A stretch of DNA of 64,000 nucleotides. Source: Puccinia triticina. Taxonomy: Eukaryota > Basidiomycota > Pucciniomycetes > Pucciniales > Pucciniaceae. Below are positions 32,362-43,900 of this stretch, piece after piece (positions within the stretch are counted from its first letter, which is position 1; each line of letters starts with the position of its first letter). The notes beneath the pieces were generated by a model. That model saw only the letters and a program-made list of their open reading frames with translations, did not search any database and was not told the origin of the DNA. The stretch spans positions 3,191,001 through 3,255,000 of the forward strand of contig NC_070559.1 of the NCBI RefSeq assembly GCF_026914185.1, read 5' to 3'. Both the position numbers and the translations under genes were made by a program.

Positions 32362-34727
32362 TTCTGATTACTGGGGAGTATGATTGGAAACAAAAAAGTC
32401 TGACCAGCTGAATCCATGATTGAAAGTGCTTCTCCTCTGGCTCCATTGTAGTTGATGTTAGCTGAGACATCCATCAAGAAAGGCTTTCCAATAATCATCT
32501 GAACTGGTCCTTTGGCTACCCAGAAATGAACTGTCCTGACTACTTTCCCAATGGTTACCTCCACATCTTCAGCAATTCCAGGTATATCAGTAAGGTGACC
32601 TCCAATTCCTTTGAGCTTCATAGATTTAGCAGTGAGTACTAATCCAAGTTTATGTGCAAGAGTTTCAGGAATAATGTTGACCATAGAGCCAGTATCCAAG
32701 AGTGCTTGATGTTTCTCTCCTCCAATAGTGATGGTGATGTATCCAAGGGGGCAGGAGTAGTGAGTAGTGGGTTGCTCCTGTGCTGGTTCTTCTCCATCCT
32801 CCATGTCTGTGAAGTTTGCTGATTTGACACCATCCAATGGGACCCTTCTGTTGGTTATCTTCTTCCTAATACAGTCAGTAACTCCTGGTGATATAGCAAA
32901 GATTTCTCCAAAGGCCAACTCCATCTTTCCTGCAGTCAACATCCTACTAGCCACTTCCTCTTCAATTCCTGGGTACTCCTTGGCCAAAGTCTTTTCCAAA
33001 TAGGTCTTCTTAAATGGTTTGTCCTTAGGTGCAGTGGTTGAATCCTTGTCCTTATCCTGGAATCTGACTTGAGGGGAGCCTTTTGAAGTAGGGGATTTGG
33101 AAGCACTAGGGGTAGGGGGCTGTGTCATGTGAAGTAATTCCTCTGTATCCATGTCCATTAGGTCCTGTTTCTCCTTCCTGATCCTTTTGTCTGACTTGGC
33201 TGGTTCCTCCTCATCCTGATCCTTAGAGTTGTTTCTGGTCCTCTTTCCAAGGTCTGCTTCATAACTGTGGGTTTGATAATAGGCTGGGTCCTCCTCTAGT
33301 TGGCCAAAAGAAGATGTGAGCTTAGTTTTAGAGTACTCTTCCACTGGGGTTCTTATTGGTCTGCTTGGAATCCATGGAATAACTGATTTGTCTGGAAGTT
33401 TGTAATCTCTTCCATCCTTGATAACAGCACCACTAGACATTTCCTGGGCAAGTTGAGAGCAGCTGTTGGTTCCATGGGTTTCCTGATGACAATAATAGCA
33501 TTTGAATGGCCAGGTCCTAGCAGGTTTGTCCATGTGGGGAGGTAGTCCTTTGCCAGCAGTGAGGGATGCAAGTTGTTTGGTAAGGAGTTCCACTTGTTTG
33601 TCCAGAGAAATAGAAGCAGTAGGAGCAGTTCCCTGAGTAGCAGGTGTGGGTTTGAAGGTCCTAGGTGAGTTGTCCAAAGTGAATTTCTCTTCTGCCCTCC
33701 ATTCAGTCCTTCTGTTGACCACTGATCTTGAGTAAACTTCCTGGTGAATGTAGGTAAGAAGAGTTTCAGTGTCTGGCAAGATATCACCTCCATCCTTTGA
33801 GGCTAGCATTTGATTGTCCCTCATCAAGATCCTAGTAACTTTTTGATCCAGATCCTTGTGAAGAGTTTCCAAAAGAAGGTGTCTGAATTCCTCCAGGCTG
33901 GTACTGTACCCCATTCTTACCAAGTAGTGAGTGATGGTTTCAAACTTGTTTCTGAATGTGTTGAAGGTTTCCAAGGTGCTGATTCCTCCATCCTGAGCTG
34001 ATTTGTAGACTAGTTTCCTGAGATCCTCCCTGGTATATCTGACCAATGGCTGAGAGGTTCCAAATCTGGTGAGTAACTGTTTCTTCAGGGTTTCCCAATC
34101 CAAGTTTTCATGGCCTGACATGTCTTCCACTTCATCCTTAAGGTCCAACCCTTTGATAAAAGCAATGATTTGTCCAGCCAGTTCCTTAGAGTTAGCACCA
34201 TCATCTCTTCCAGCACTTTCATACCTTCTAATGAATTTCTCCACAGGCATGTTGGTTCCATCAAAGAAGAGCTCTTTGTCCATGGGTTTGATCTTTACTC
34301 CTCTACTGACAGGATCCTCATACCTAGGCATAGCTGGTTCCCTATTTAAAAAGTGAGTGTTGGACCTGGTAGAGTGTGTTGAGTCATCCCTTTGGCGCTG
34401 GAACCTGGGAAAGCGGGGTGGTGGCGCATTTAAATCCTCTGAATCTTCTGAAGGCTGATTGGTATCTCTATATCCTGTGTATCTAGGAATACTGGAAGTT
34501 TGAGGTCCAAGTGGAGGTCTGTAAGAACTGGAGTTGACTTGTGGAGTAGAAGAACCCTGGGGATCTGGAGCATTGGAAGAAGCCTGTGGACCTGGACCAT
34601 TGGGAGGAACCTGAGTCTGACCAGCGTTGGAAGTGGTGGAGTCCTGAACTGCAGCATTACTGGAAGGATCCACTGGAGGGTAAAGACTGGGAGCAAAATT
34701 GGTGTTGGGGGATCCTTGGGCAGACAT
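32310..34727 (-). CDS. Ty3-2 Gag with CCHC knuckle and retropepsin
   Basis: An 805-residue frame with a Pro/Ser/Gln-rich N-terminus, a capsid-like part (KFIRRYESAGRDDGANSKEL onward), a zinc knuckle CYYCHQETHGTNSC, a Lys/Asp-rich linker, and a retropepsin with active site ALLDTGSMVNIIPETLAHKL and the later flap/second motif MIIGKPFLMDV. It forms the particle and matures it. The ATG at 34725-34727 is about 220 bases inside the 5' LTR boundary. It is intact. Confidence 0.92.
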   Translation of the reverse strand: MSAQGSPNTNFAPSLYPPVDPSSNAAVQDSTTSNAGQTQVPPNGPGPQASSNAPDPQGSSTPQVNSSSYRPPLGPQTSSIPRYTGYRDTNQPSEDSEDLNAPPPRFPRFQRQRDDSTHSTRSNTHFLNREPAMPRYEDPVSRGVKIKPMDKELFFDGTNMPVEKFIRRYESAGRDDGANSKELAGQIIAFIKGLDLKDEVEDMSGHENLDWETLKKQLLTRFGTSQPLVRYTREDLRKLVYKSAQDGGISTLETFNTFRNKFETITHYLVRMGYSTSLEEFRHLLLETLHKDLDQKVTRILMRDNQMLASKDGGDILPDTETLLTYIHQEVYSRSVVNRRTEWRAEEKFTLDNSPRTFKPTPATQGTAPTASISLDKQVELLTKQLASLTAGKGLPPHMDKPARTWPFKCYYCHQETHGTNSCSQLAQEMSSGAVIKDGRDYKLPDKSVIPWIPSRPIRTPVEEYSKTKLTSSFGQLEEDPAYYQTHSYEADLGKRTRNNSKDQDEEEPAKSDKRIRKEKQDLMDMDTEELLHMTQPPTPSASKSPTSKGSPQVRFQDKDKDSTTAPKDKPFKKTYLEKTLAKEYPGIEEEVASRMLTAGKMELAFGEIFAISPGVTDCIRKKITNRRVPLDGVKSANFTDMEDGEEPAQEQPTTHYSCPLGYITITIGGEKHQALLDTGSMVNIIPETLAHKLGLVLTAKSMKLKGIGGHLTDIPGIAEDVEVTIGKVVRTVHFWVAKGPVQMIIGKPFLMDVSANINYNGARGEALSIMDSAGQTFLFPIILPSNQKWETSIPSNSGLVNFLD

Positions 34728-34951
34728 GATTGAAGCAGATAAGTTGACTCTAAATCTGAAGGGTGTTGAGGGTTGATAGTGGAGATTCTGATAGTGTTAC
34801 TATTGGTTGAAGTTGATTCTAAAAGCAGGGAGTTGATTTATAAAGAAAGGAGTATGAGGAGTGTAGGTGAAGTAGTATGTAGCTGATGGTAAGAGTGTTA
34901 CTAGAGCTGAAGATATCTGAAGTATAGAAAAGCCACTGTTGGGACACCACT

Positions 34952-35906
34952 TGTGGAACTACTCAAAGGGGAGAATAGAGCTTGGAAGGGAAATGGATAG
35001 CAACACTAGTACTAATGTAAGCTAAGCAAGGGTGCTGAAGAGGCTGCCTTCCTGACTAATGCTGAGGGGATGAGAGTAACGCTAAGAAAAAGAAGAAAAG
35101 GTGTGGCTGATTTCTGCTTGATCTTAGGAGCTAGTACTATGAGCTTAACTACTGACTACTGAGGGTAAGAGAGTTGGAGTAATGGTTGAAAGGGGGGGAA
35201 AGCAATGGGCAATGGTTCAATGGCAATGGGTTGATGAGAATGGGCACTTATAATTTCTGTATCTAAAATTATATATAAATTCTGCATGAGGTACAAGTGA
35301 GGGGGGAAAGACAGTTCTTATATGATGAGCACAGACAATGAGGAGTTCTGGCTATGAGAATGAAGGTTGTACAAATGAGGAAAAGTGATGTGAACATAGT
35401 AACAGTATGTAATGATGAGCAATGCTGAAAGGGGAATGCTGGTTATGGGAATAAAAGAATGTACTAATGGGGAAGAGTGATGAGAACATAGTAACTACTT
35501 GTAATGATGAGCACTACTGAAAGAGGTAAGCACAGATCCAATGATGTAAGGTGTACAATAGGCATAGTACATAATAAGAAATGTATGTAAAGAGTTTAGT
35601 ATGTGAGAATAAATATGTAAAAGGAATTTACTGTAATGATTCAAGTAGGTTACTAATGAAATGAGTATTGTAACTAATGAAGAATGTTGGTTGTCTGTAA
35701 GTCTTATATCCTTTATAACTACTGAACCATTGAAGATAAGGGGGTACTATGTATGAGTGACTATAGGTGAAATTTGGCTTAGAATCTGAATATGCAATAA
35801 TAATGAGGTATTTGTGAAGGGTTATGGGGAAATGGGCAATGTAATGATGAATATATGTAAAGAAAAGCAATAAAATACTACTTATGGTTTGGAATGGAGC
35901 ACCACA
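34952..35906 (-). repeat. 5' LTR of Ty3-2
   Basis: 955 bp, TGTGGAAC to CACCACA. The junction with MULE-1 repeat DNA follows at CCGCTCAATGACCGG. Confidence 0.93.
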
Positions 35907-36551
35907 CCGCTCAATGACCGGTCAACCAGGGTAAGTGGAGTGCACGCCTTGCTCGATAACCGGCCATCAAGTGCACATCACCGGTCAATCAGCGGGGTGT
36001 GTGCTCCGCTTGATGGCCGGTCATCGAGTGGGGTACACATCCGACTGGTTGACCAGTGGGGTACACATCCCGCTGGTTGACCAGTCATCAAGTGGGATGT
36101 GCACTTGATGGCCGGTCATCGAGCAAGGCGTGCACTCCGCTTGATGACCGGTCATCTTAATGACTGGTCATCAAGTGGGGTCTGTACTCCTCTTGGTGGC
36201 CAGTCTGGGGCCGGGTGGGCACTCCACAAAAGAGTGAAATGGAGTGTACTCCAATGCACTCCAGTTGAAATCTTGCCAACTGGAGTGCATAGCCAAGACC
36301 CTTCGCTCAAAAAGTGAGTGCTTGGGTGTATACTCCATTTTTTTTGGAGTGTATCTAGCTTCACTCCCTTATTTTGGTAAGTTTTGGCTTACCCTGGCCT
36401 GTACTCCAACATAAATGGAGTGCCCATATGGAGACTCCATGAATTTGGAGGGCAAAATCACAGCACTCCAATATTTTTGGAGTACCCACTCCCCAAAGCC
36501 AAAAATGTGGAGTGCATGAAGTAAATTTTTGGAGTGCATTTAGGCTGACCC
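35907..36551. repeat. right arm of MULE-1: GACCGGTC units and ACTCC-rich TIR
   Basis: Up to about 36215 the DNA repeats the GATGACCGGTCATCAAG unit. From 36220 on it is rich in TGGAGTGC/ACTCC motifs, pairing with the left arm and ending in the inverted GGGTCAGCC terminus. Confidence 0.8.
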
Positions 36552-36605
36552 TTCATTATATACAACAAGAGTGATTTGGTAATTTGACCAATATTGTGTT
36601 CATAG

Positions 36606-37089
36606 AAGAAGATAACAGTGGAAAAATAATCCAAATGGATCTCCCCAACCCTTGGCGGAAAAAGGCCCAAAACTGCATCATCCGACATGTACCACTTACA
36701 CTCTATGCAGACGACACATCTGGTAATTGCTCCAAACAATGGAACAAACATATATCATATTATTTCACTTTGTCAGGACTACATCCACACTGGTCAAATC
36801 AGGAGTACAATTGTCAATTCGTGGCAACCTCCAATGTAGCAAGTTGCTTGGAGTTGGCAGATCCAATTATTGAGGAAATTAAGTAAGTTGTTCATTATTT
36901 TTCCATTTCAAAATCATGATCAGCATCATGTTGACACTTCTGGAATTACTTATTATTCCTTCCAGTGATATGAGCATCAATGGCCATTTTGCATATGATA
37001 GCATACTGAATCAGAGGGTACTAATTATGAGTTTTGTACTAGTAGCACTTGGGGACTCTCCAATGCATGCAGAAATGACCAGTACACCC
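36606..37089 (+). pseudogene. transposase of the 22507 transposon, exons 5-6
   Basis: Exon 36606-36882 (EEDNSGKIIQMDLPNPWRKK, RHVPLTLYADDTSGNCSKQW, then SNVASCLELADPIIEEI) splices to 36966 onward (DMSINGHFAYDSILNQRV, ALGDSPMHAEMTSTP). It then stops at a solo LTR and resumes at 37818 with MPANANSPCRMCQ. The YADD and DSPMHAE segments are likely parts of the acidic catalytic core, but I cannot assign DDE residues with certainty. Confidence 0.75.
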
Positions 37090-37812
37090 TGAAAGAACTC
37101 AAAGGACTAAGAGCGGAAGAAGTTACTGCTGTCTAATTTTCTAAGATAAAAGAAAATTCCTTTAAGGAATAAGATTGAGGATAGCCTTCCTGTTTGCTGG
37201 TAGCAAACTGTGAAGTCATACGTTCGGTGTTAGCTCTTGCTTTGCCAAAATTGTAGCAGACTTCTTGTCTTACTTGGATAGAAAGTTTTGTTTCTTATTG
37301 TCCAGCCGATTTGGCTTCGACGAAACGGCGTAGGAGTTGCGCAACGGCGTCTGTTTCAGATCAACGTAGATGCAGCTCCTTTAGCCTTTTGTTCCTTTTT
37401 AAACGTAGTTTTACACTTGCTGACTCACCTTTTTCCGTTTCTTCTCTTTGGGAAGATTCAATGGTTTGTTTGGTCTTTTTCTGGTTGTCTTTGACTACAG
37501 AAGGGAATGACGCTTTCAGCCAATCATCTCTACCACCTAGTGATTGAACTCGCTACTCACCTTTGGTGTAAGCTGAGATTCTCTCTACTAGCGGTATCTG
37601 ACCGGGATTCTCCACGTGTTGGGTTTTGCAGCTTGCAGATGCAGAAACTGTATTCATCATTTTGATGTATCAGTATTTTCATTCTCCGTGGCACAGCTTT
37701 GGAATGCAGAATCTGGTTTGCTTAGCTTACCTTTTTCCGCTGCTTGTTGAGCTCCCGACACCATCCTCAATTTATGAGGATGGTGTTGTTTACCTTGGCT
37801 AATAATCTCACA
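37090..37812. mobile_element. solo LTR A (723 bp) in the transposase
   Basis: It begins TGAAAGAACTC and ends CTCACA. CACCC is repeated on both sides (37085-37089 and 37813-37817) as a 5-bp target duplication, and removing it with one CACCC rejoins TSTP to MPANANSPCRMCQ in frame. No internal domain remains, so it is a solo LTR left by recombination; the family is unknown. Confidence 0.82.
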
Positions 37813-37817
37813 CACCC

Positions 37818-38885
37818 ATGCCTGCAAATGCCAATAGTCCTTGCCGTATGTGTCAAATTTTGGTGGTAAGGAAGGAGGATAAGTCACTTGTGGCTTATGT
37901 GAAAGATTTTTTCCAATTGACCACAGGGGGACATGTGGTAAGTATTTCAGTAAATTCATTTTTAGTATGCATGGATGTGACCTGACAATCACCTTCAAGC
38001 CCCCCCCTTCACGAAAGTGGGAAGAAACCATGTCATCCATAAAGAAATTTTGGAAAGAATCCAAAGATGAAGAAAAGACCACATACAATGACAAAACCAA
38101 AGCAAATGGTCTTAAGGACAACATAAATGTGGAATTTGTTGAGAGGTACCACCAGAGAAATAAGCCAGGTCAAAAAGAAGAGATAGAAGCCATAGAGAAA
38201 GAGTGCCCAGACAGGCTGTATAATTATTTCTACACTTTGAAGGGTGAGCCTCTCTGATGAAAATTTACATCTGTTTGATACTGATAGCCTCCAAATTTGG
38301 AACAGGATTTGATGGATGTAAAGATAAGCCTGTAGAGATCTTGCATGTATTACAGCTTGGAATCATTCAATACCTTCTGTGTGACTTCATGGAAGGCCTT
38401 GGGGAGGCAGACAGACAGAAATTGGAGGGAAAATGGGAGTCTTTCAACAAAGGCACACTAAATATTCCTTCTTTGAGGGGGGTGTTTATGGTCACCCACT
38501 ACAAGAGTTTCATTGGAAAGCACATGAAGATTGTGATTCAAGCTGCCCTGTTTGTCTTCTTTCCATTTATGAACAGGCAGCAAAGGGATATATGGATTTT
38601 GTTGTGTTACCTGTGTACATATGTATACCAAACAAAAATCAACAACATGGAAACATACATTTAAGATCTGCAACATCATATTGATATATTCCTGTATCAT
38701 ATCTTGAGAATGAATGCACAGTGGGTCAATAAAGCTAAATTTCATATGCTCCTCCATCTTCCTGAATCGGTCAGGCGGTTTGGTCCACCTAGCTTGTTTT
38801 CATCTGAGAAATTTGAATCATACAATGGAATAATGAGGAATGCTTCAATTCATTCCAACCGTCAAGCCCCAGGGAGGGACATAGC
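37818..38885 (+). pseudogene. transposase of the 22507 transposon, exons 6-9
   Basis: Blocks: SPCRMCQILVVRKEDKSLVA up to 37937; exon 38000-38243 (KFWKESKDEEKTTYNDKTKA, RLYNYFYTL); exon from 38306 (VEILHVLQLGIIQYLLCDFM, LNIPSLRGVFMVTHYKSFIG). A TAA at 38662-38664 interrupts METYI-DLQHHIDIFLYHIL, where a sense codon is expected. The frame continues with WVNKAKFHMLLHLPESVRRF and RNASIHSNRQAPGRDI to solo LTR B. With the stop, this copy cannot make a full transposase. Confidence 0.75.
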
Positions 38886-39989
38886 TGTCAGGCGCGGTGA
38901 TGCCAAGAGTAGATATACTCTTCTAGCTACACCGGTGACTGCGCAGCAGTGCGGTGGTAAGCGCGATAGAAGCGCGGCAAAAGTATAAAATAACTTTGAA
39001 GTTATTTTGAGATAAACCCAAAAAGGGGTTCAACGGAGGGGCCAGGAGCGCCTGGGGTATTTAAGTGCCCTCCGTGGATCTTACAGGGCCTGTGCTCGAA
39101 ATGCGCAGGGGTTTTTCTAAAACCTCTGACTTCTGGGGCCCAATTAAGGGTGTATTTTGAACGTATAAACGTTCCCAGGCTAGGGGATAGAGATCCCAAT
39201 GGAGAAATGAAAACAGCAGACTTACTTGTGAAGAGATTCCGCGAAAGAAGACGGCAAATGAATCAACGAACCAAGATCGGAACTGTACAGGCAAGCGACC
39301 AGGTCTGATAGACGAGGGCGGGGCTGGTACGGCGACGAGGTGGTTGGTATGAATCTGGGGAGGCTTTTACTCGCTCAAAAGCCTCCCTTTATATATTCTT
39401 GCGGCGACCGGTAGGGTTGCTTTTCTATTTTCAAATTCCTCGCGGCTTTTCGGCCGCGGGAAAGATTGGTTAGGACAGGAGTGGTAGAGCTTTCTATTGC
39501 TCACATTGCTCCTGTCCTTGTTACTCAACGGCGAGTATCACTCTTCCTTGGTCCGAGGAAGAGTTCTACTCTTGGTGCTGTTCTATTGGTTGTTCATCTT
39601 TGGCCGGTGGAGAAGCAGTGGTTCACTTCTTTTACTACTCTCCTCCGGCTGTTTCCTGTAGAACGTTCTACCATCTTTTTGTTCTGTTCAGACAAATAGA
39701 AAACTCGTTCTCTTGGCCTGAGAACGGGTTTTTGAACATAGTTTATTTTTCTTCTCCGGCCGCTGCTTGCGGCTGGAATTTTGACAGTCTCTCATTGTTC
39801 TAGGGGAAGACTTTGTTATATATTCATTTTAGTATGCGCGGCGCTCTGCGCCGCTATTCAGTGTTCAAATAATGAATATGGTATTTATTTTATGCGCGGC
39901 GCTCTGCGCCGCAATAAATGTGTACTTCTTAACACCTGTTGTATCTTTAGTTAGCTGGGCTCTAACTTAATGTAGTAGCCCGGCTGACA
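38886..39989. mobile_element. solo LTR B (1104 bp) in the transposase
   Basis: Ends TGTCAGGC and GGCTGACA, with the 5-bp target duplication ATAGC on both sides (38881-38885 and 39990-39994). Removal restores GRDIANTFSNYQAMRL without change. Near its right end two copies of a palindrome GCGGCGCTCTGCGCCGC occur at about 39839 and 39895. Its termini resemble those of Ty3-1 but the body does not. Confidence 0.9.
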
Positions 39990-39994
39990 ATAGC

Positions 39995-40971
39995 AAACAC
40001 CTTCTCAAATTATCAAGCAATGAGGCTCATACTTTCCGGTGTTTTGCTCTATAATTATGTCAAGAGGTATTATTTCCGACCTTCAAAGGAGATCACTCAT
40101 ATATTCAAATTCAATAAAAAGGTACAAAAACTCATGGGGATTGAACTTTCAGAACCCATAAGGTATCCAATATTGTACAATGAAGCAGGGCCTCAAAATG
40201 AAGTGGCTATTCCAAGTTTCCTTTATGAGAATTTCCCGGAAATAAAGTGGAAAAGGGTAACAAGTATCAAAACTGGAGAGCATGATATAGTCCAGACAGG
40301 CATTTTTGTATTAGTAAGTATGAAATTTGTAGTATGAAGATGACCAACATATACTTATCAATCCAATGGCACATGTAGATACACAGGCCCAAAAAATATC
40401 CAATTGTTGGATCTGTGATTTCAATGTGGCAAGCAGAACATTCATCAATTACCTTTTTTGTAGAAGTCCACTCTTACAAATCATCTGGAGTCCATTCTTT
40501 TTATCAAATGCGGGAATACCAGGCCACAAATACATATCTCTATGTCAGAGCTGTGGTGAGTCAACCAATTTGTGTGGCTTTCAAATCACATATATATTCT
40601 ACAAATCTGACCAAGAATTTGTGTGAAAGGATGTAATTTGTTGTCTCAATTTCCAACATAACTGCAATGACGCCGGGTGCCAGGTAGTTCATGAGAAAAC
40701 AGACAGAGTAGGTAGGCAAGAAGGCCAAACCTCCAAGTATAATGTCAAGCATGACCACAGCCAAAATCATAGCTATATACTTAATGCATGTTCATTAAGA
40801 TCAATGATATACCACAGGAATGAATCCAGGTTGTCATTTCCACAAGTTAAAGCAGATGAATGGGAAGATGCCACCAGAAGAGGCATGGAAACATGGAACA
40901 ATAAACCTTATCAGCCAAACACAAACACCAAAAACCCAGCCCAAAAAAAGGGGAACCCCTTGTTAAATGAA
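39995..40971 (+). pseudogene. transposase of the 22507 transposon, C-terminal part
   Basis: After solo LTR B the frame gives VLLYNYVKRYYFRPSKEITH and PIRYPILYNEAGPQNEVAIP. It goes on, after what looks like a 19-base internally deleted intron and a frameshift near 40390, to YPIVGSVISMWQAEHSSITF and YQATNTYLYVRAV. A later exon has QHNCNDAGCQVVHEKTDRVG and KADEWEDATRRGMETW before the MULE-2 insertion. The acceptor before QHNC reads AA instead of AG, one more sign of decay. Confidence 0.68.
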
Positions 40972-43900
40972 GGGGCAGCCTAAATGCACTCCAAGAATTT
41001 ACTACATGTACTCCAAATGTGAGTGCATGGAACATGCACTCCCACATTTGTTGGAGTATAGTCCAGCGTACTCCAAGAAATAGTGAGTGATATATCCAAC
41101 ACTCCATTTTCTTTGGAGTGTGCTACCAGGCACTCCAAAGTCCACAAAAAACATTGAGTGCACAGATGGTGCACTCACTTAGCTTTGAGTGCAACAAATC
41201 TGCACGCCATTTCTGATTTCATGTCCCCCCAAAAAGGGAGTGTGATACACAGCACTCCATTTATGTATGGAGTGCCAGCACATGAACTCCAAATAAGTGT
41301 GGTTTTTTTTGGATAAGCTCCCAAGTCCATGTGTTCATCCCTCAGTTCTCAGCCTTGTCCCTGAAGACAACCAGAAACTCCGTACTCCATCTGAAAGTCT
41401 CCATAAACACCAAAGTCAGAATGTCTAATCCACACAACCAACAATCCGTCAACTCAACCAAAAAAACCTCATCACATGGCAGCACTCCACCAACAACCAG
41501 TGGCATAGCTGAGAACTCCAGCATTGGAGCTCCGATTACCACCGGCGTGACCGTTAGTCCAGGGGTTTGGGCACAAATGCAGACCCTCCTCGCTTTGCTT
41601 CCAATCCAACAAACAGCACCACCTTCTTTGTATTCCGCAGCTCAATCAGGTGCTCAAAATCAGAATTTGATAACGTCGGACCAATCTTTGGGGACTTTTT
41701 TGTCAAAACCTGGCTTTGACTACGATCAAGGTGAAGAAAGCACTCCAGCTTCTGGCCAAGAGAAAGAATCTCCTGATGCCAAAGCCGATCAACCAAACAA
41801 GTCAAGCCCCGATCCAGTCAATCAATTCCTAGAGAACAATCCAGCTTCTGGCCTCAGAGAAGGCATTTCCGCTGATTCCCAAGCCGACAAACCAAACAAG
41901 TCAGGCTCCAATCATCCAGTCACTCAAGCTGTTGTTGTCAAAGATCCGCAAGATACGATGAACACCTGCGACTTTAATAGCTTTGATTTTAAACGTGGAG
42001 GTAAGATCAACAGATTTTTTAATCTATTTTATTTTCCAATCTGATATTTTACCTCTTTTTTCCATCTAGAGCCTTTGGATCCACCCCCGTCCGCTTGCTT
42101 TGCCTCAATGGATGATGTTGTCCGATTCTGTCAAACATGGGCAAAATGGCACGGCTATGCAGTTTCCAAATCAAACTCTCATCCTGGCAAGAACGTTTAT
42201 ATCAAGTGTGACCGTTCAGGTCATTTCCGTGGCTTGGTTATCAACAAGTCTGGCCGAAAAACCACCTCAAGCAAGATCAACTGTCCGTTTCACCTGAAAG
42301 CCTCGATTCCCACCAGCAAAAAAGTTGCCAACAAGGTTTGGACCCTTGAAGTCCTCAATGGCACACACAATCACGAACCATCCAAAGGAGCTTCAAGTCA
42401 TTCTGCGCATAAACGACTCATACCAGAGCAGGTCGAAGAGATCCGAAAGCTTTCACAAGCTAATCTTAAACCAGCTCAAATTTTGTTACAGCTTTGTACC
42501 TCCGATAATGAAACGTATGCGACTAACAAGACAGTCAGCAACGTTCTCCAGAAGCTTCGTCGGGAGGAATTAGACGGCCGGGACCCTATACAAGCTCTTT
42601 TGGCCATCCTGAAGGAATCTAATTGGGCTCATGACGTCAAGGTCAACTCTAGCGGCAAGGTTCTAAATCTTTTCTTTGCGCACCCAGGATCGATTCACCT
42701 GGCACGCATCAACCATCACATTGCTCTCCTGGATTCAACTTACAAGACAAACCGCTACGATCTGCCTTTGCTACACGTGATTGGCCAGACAGCAACCAAC
42801 CGTTCTTTCTCGATTGGTTTCTGTTTTATGGCTTTTGAGGACAATGAAAACTATCTCTGGGCCACGAATACTTTGAAAAAGCTTGTCTGGCGACCTCAGC
42901 GCATACCCAAGGTGTTCATAACTGATAGAGAATCTGCTTTACAAAAAGCGTTACACGCAGTCTTCCCTGATTCTCAAGCTAACCTGTGCACGTGGCACAT
43001 CAACAAGAACATTACAACACACTGTAAGAAGTATTTCCCCGCTCCAAAATCCACAGAAGCTTCTAAAAAGAAGAAAGATCACTGTCAAAGCCCTAGTGAT
43101 ATCATCGATCCAAACGATCCAGAACCTCGTCCGAGAAAGCTCAAAGAACCGTGGGATGTTTTTATGTCACTTTGGCAGGAAGTCACCTCAGCAAAAACTG
43201 AGGAACTCTACGATCAGCGTTATGATACACTGAAAAATTTCCTTGCAACTCGACCGGCGGTACTCAATTACCTTGAAACAAACATCATCCCACATAAGAA
43301 TCTCTTCGTTGTTGCATGGGCGTGTCAATATCCGCACCTCCAAAATCTCAACACCTCAAGAGTGGAATCCAGCCACGCCTATGTCAAAACCTTCATCAAG
43401 AACTCGACTGGAGACTTGCTCACGGTCTTCAACTCTTTATCCCATGCTGTTGACACCCAACTCAATCAAGTTCATGAATCGATTGGTCGTGATGCCGTCA
43501 AGACCCTTGTGAACGTCCCGAAGCCGTTCATACCGCTCCTTGGCAACTTATCCACATTTGCGATCAACCTCGGGATTGAACAATACAAAAGGCTTGCAGA
43601 TCTTGATCCGACTGAGCCGTGCTCAAACACGGTTAACATTGGAGTCGGAGTCCCATGTCCTCACAGGATTTCGGACATACTTGAAAATGGTGATTTCTTG
43701 GCCCCGGAGGATTTCCATCCTCAGTGGAGTCTCAAATATAATCCCGAAAAAACTGTATGTATAATTATGGATTTTTAACATAGGAGCTTTGCGCTGATTC
43801 AATGAAATTTTGCTCTCAAAACCCCCCGCAGCAGACTGATCAGACCAAAATTGATTTGGACGACAAGATCAAGAAGATTACCCTTGCACTCTCTCATGAA

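Larger units (their letters stand above)
25210..35906 (-). mobile_element. Ty3/gypsy retrotransposon Ty3-2, apparently intact, with extra 3' genes
   Basis: LTRs at 25210-26172 and 34952-35906 (TGTGGAAC...CACCACA) differ at about five positions and one 8-bp indel. The element reads on the minus strand: 5' LTR, Gag-protease 34727-32310, Pol 32361-29191, then 3 kb of extra sequence with an antisense gene and a sense CCHC ORF, then the 3' LTR. Minus-strand GGGGGAGGATG next to 26172 is the polypurine tract. Minus-strand TGGTGTCCCAACAGTGG follows the 5' LTR as a primer-site candidate. CCGC flanks both ends (a 4-bp or imperfect 5-bp target duplication). It is inserted in MULE-1. Confidence 0.93.
24526..36551. 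mobile_element. non-autonomous MULE (MULE-1) carrying Ty3-2
   Basis: The ends GGGTCAGCCTAAATGCACTC are inverted at both sides and extend into several hundred bases of TGCACTCCA-rich subterminal repeat. A perfect 9-bp target duplication TTCATTATA flanks it (24517-24525 and 36552-36560), the usual Mutator length. Without Ty3-2 (25210-35906) it is about 1.3 kb with no transposase. It shares its ends with the autonomous MULE at 40972-45586, which is the likely source of its transposase. It sits inside intron 24505-36605 of the host transposase. Confidence 0.9.
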
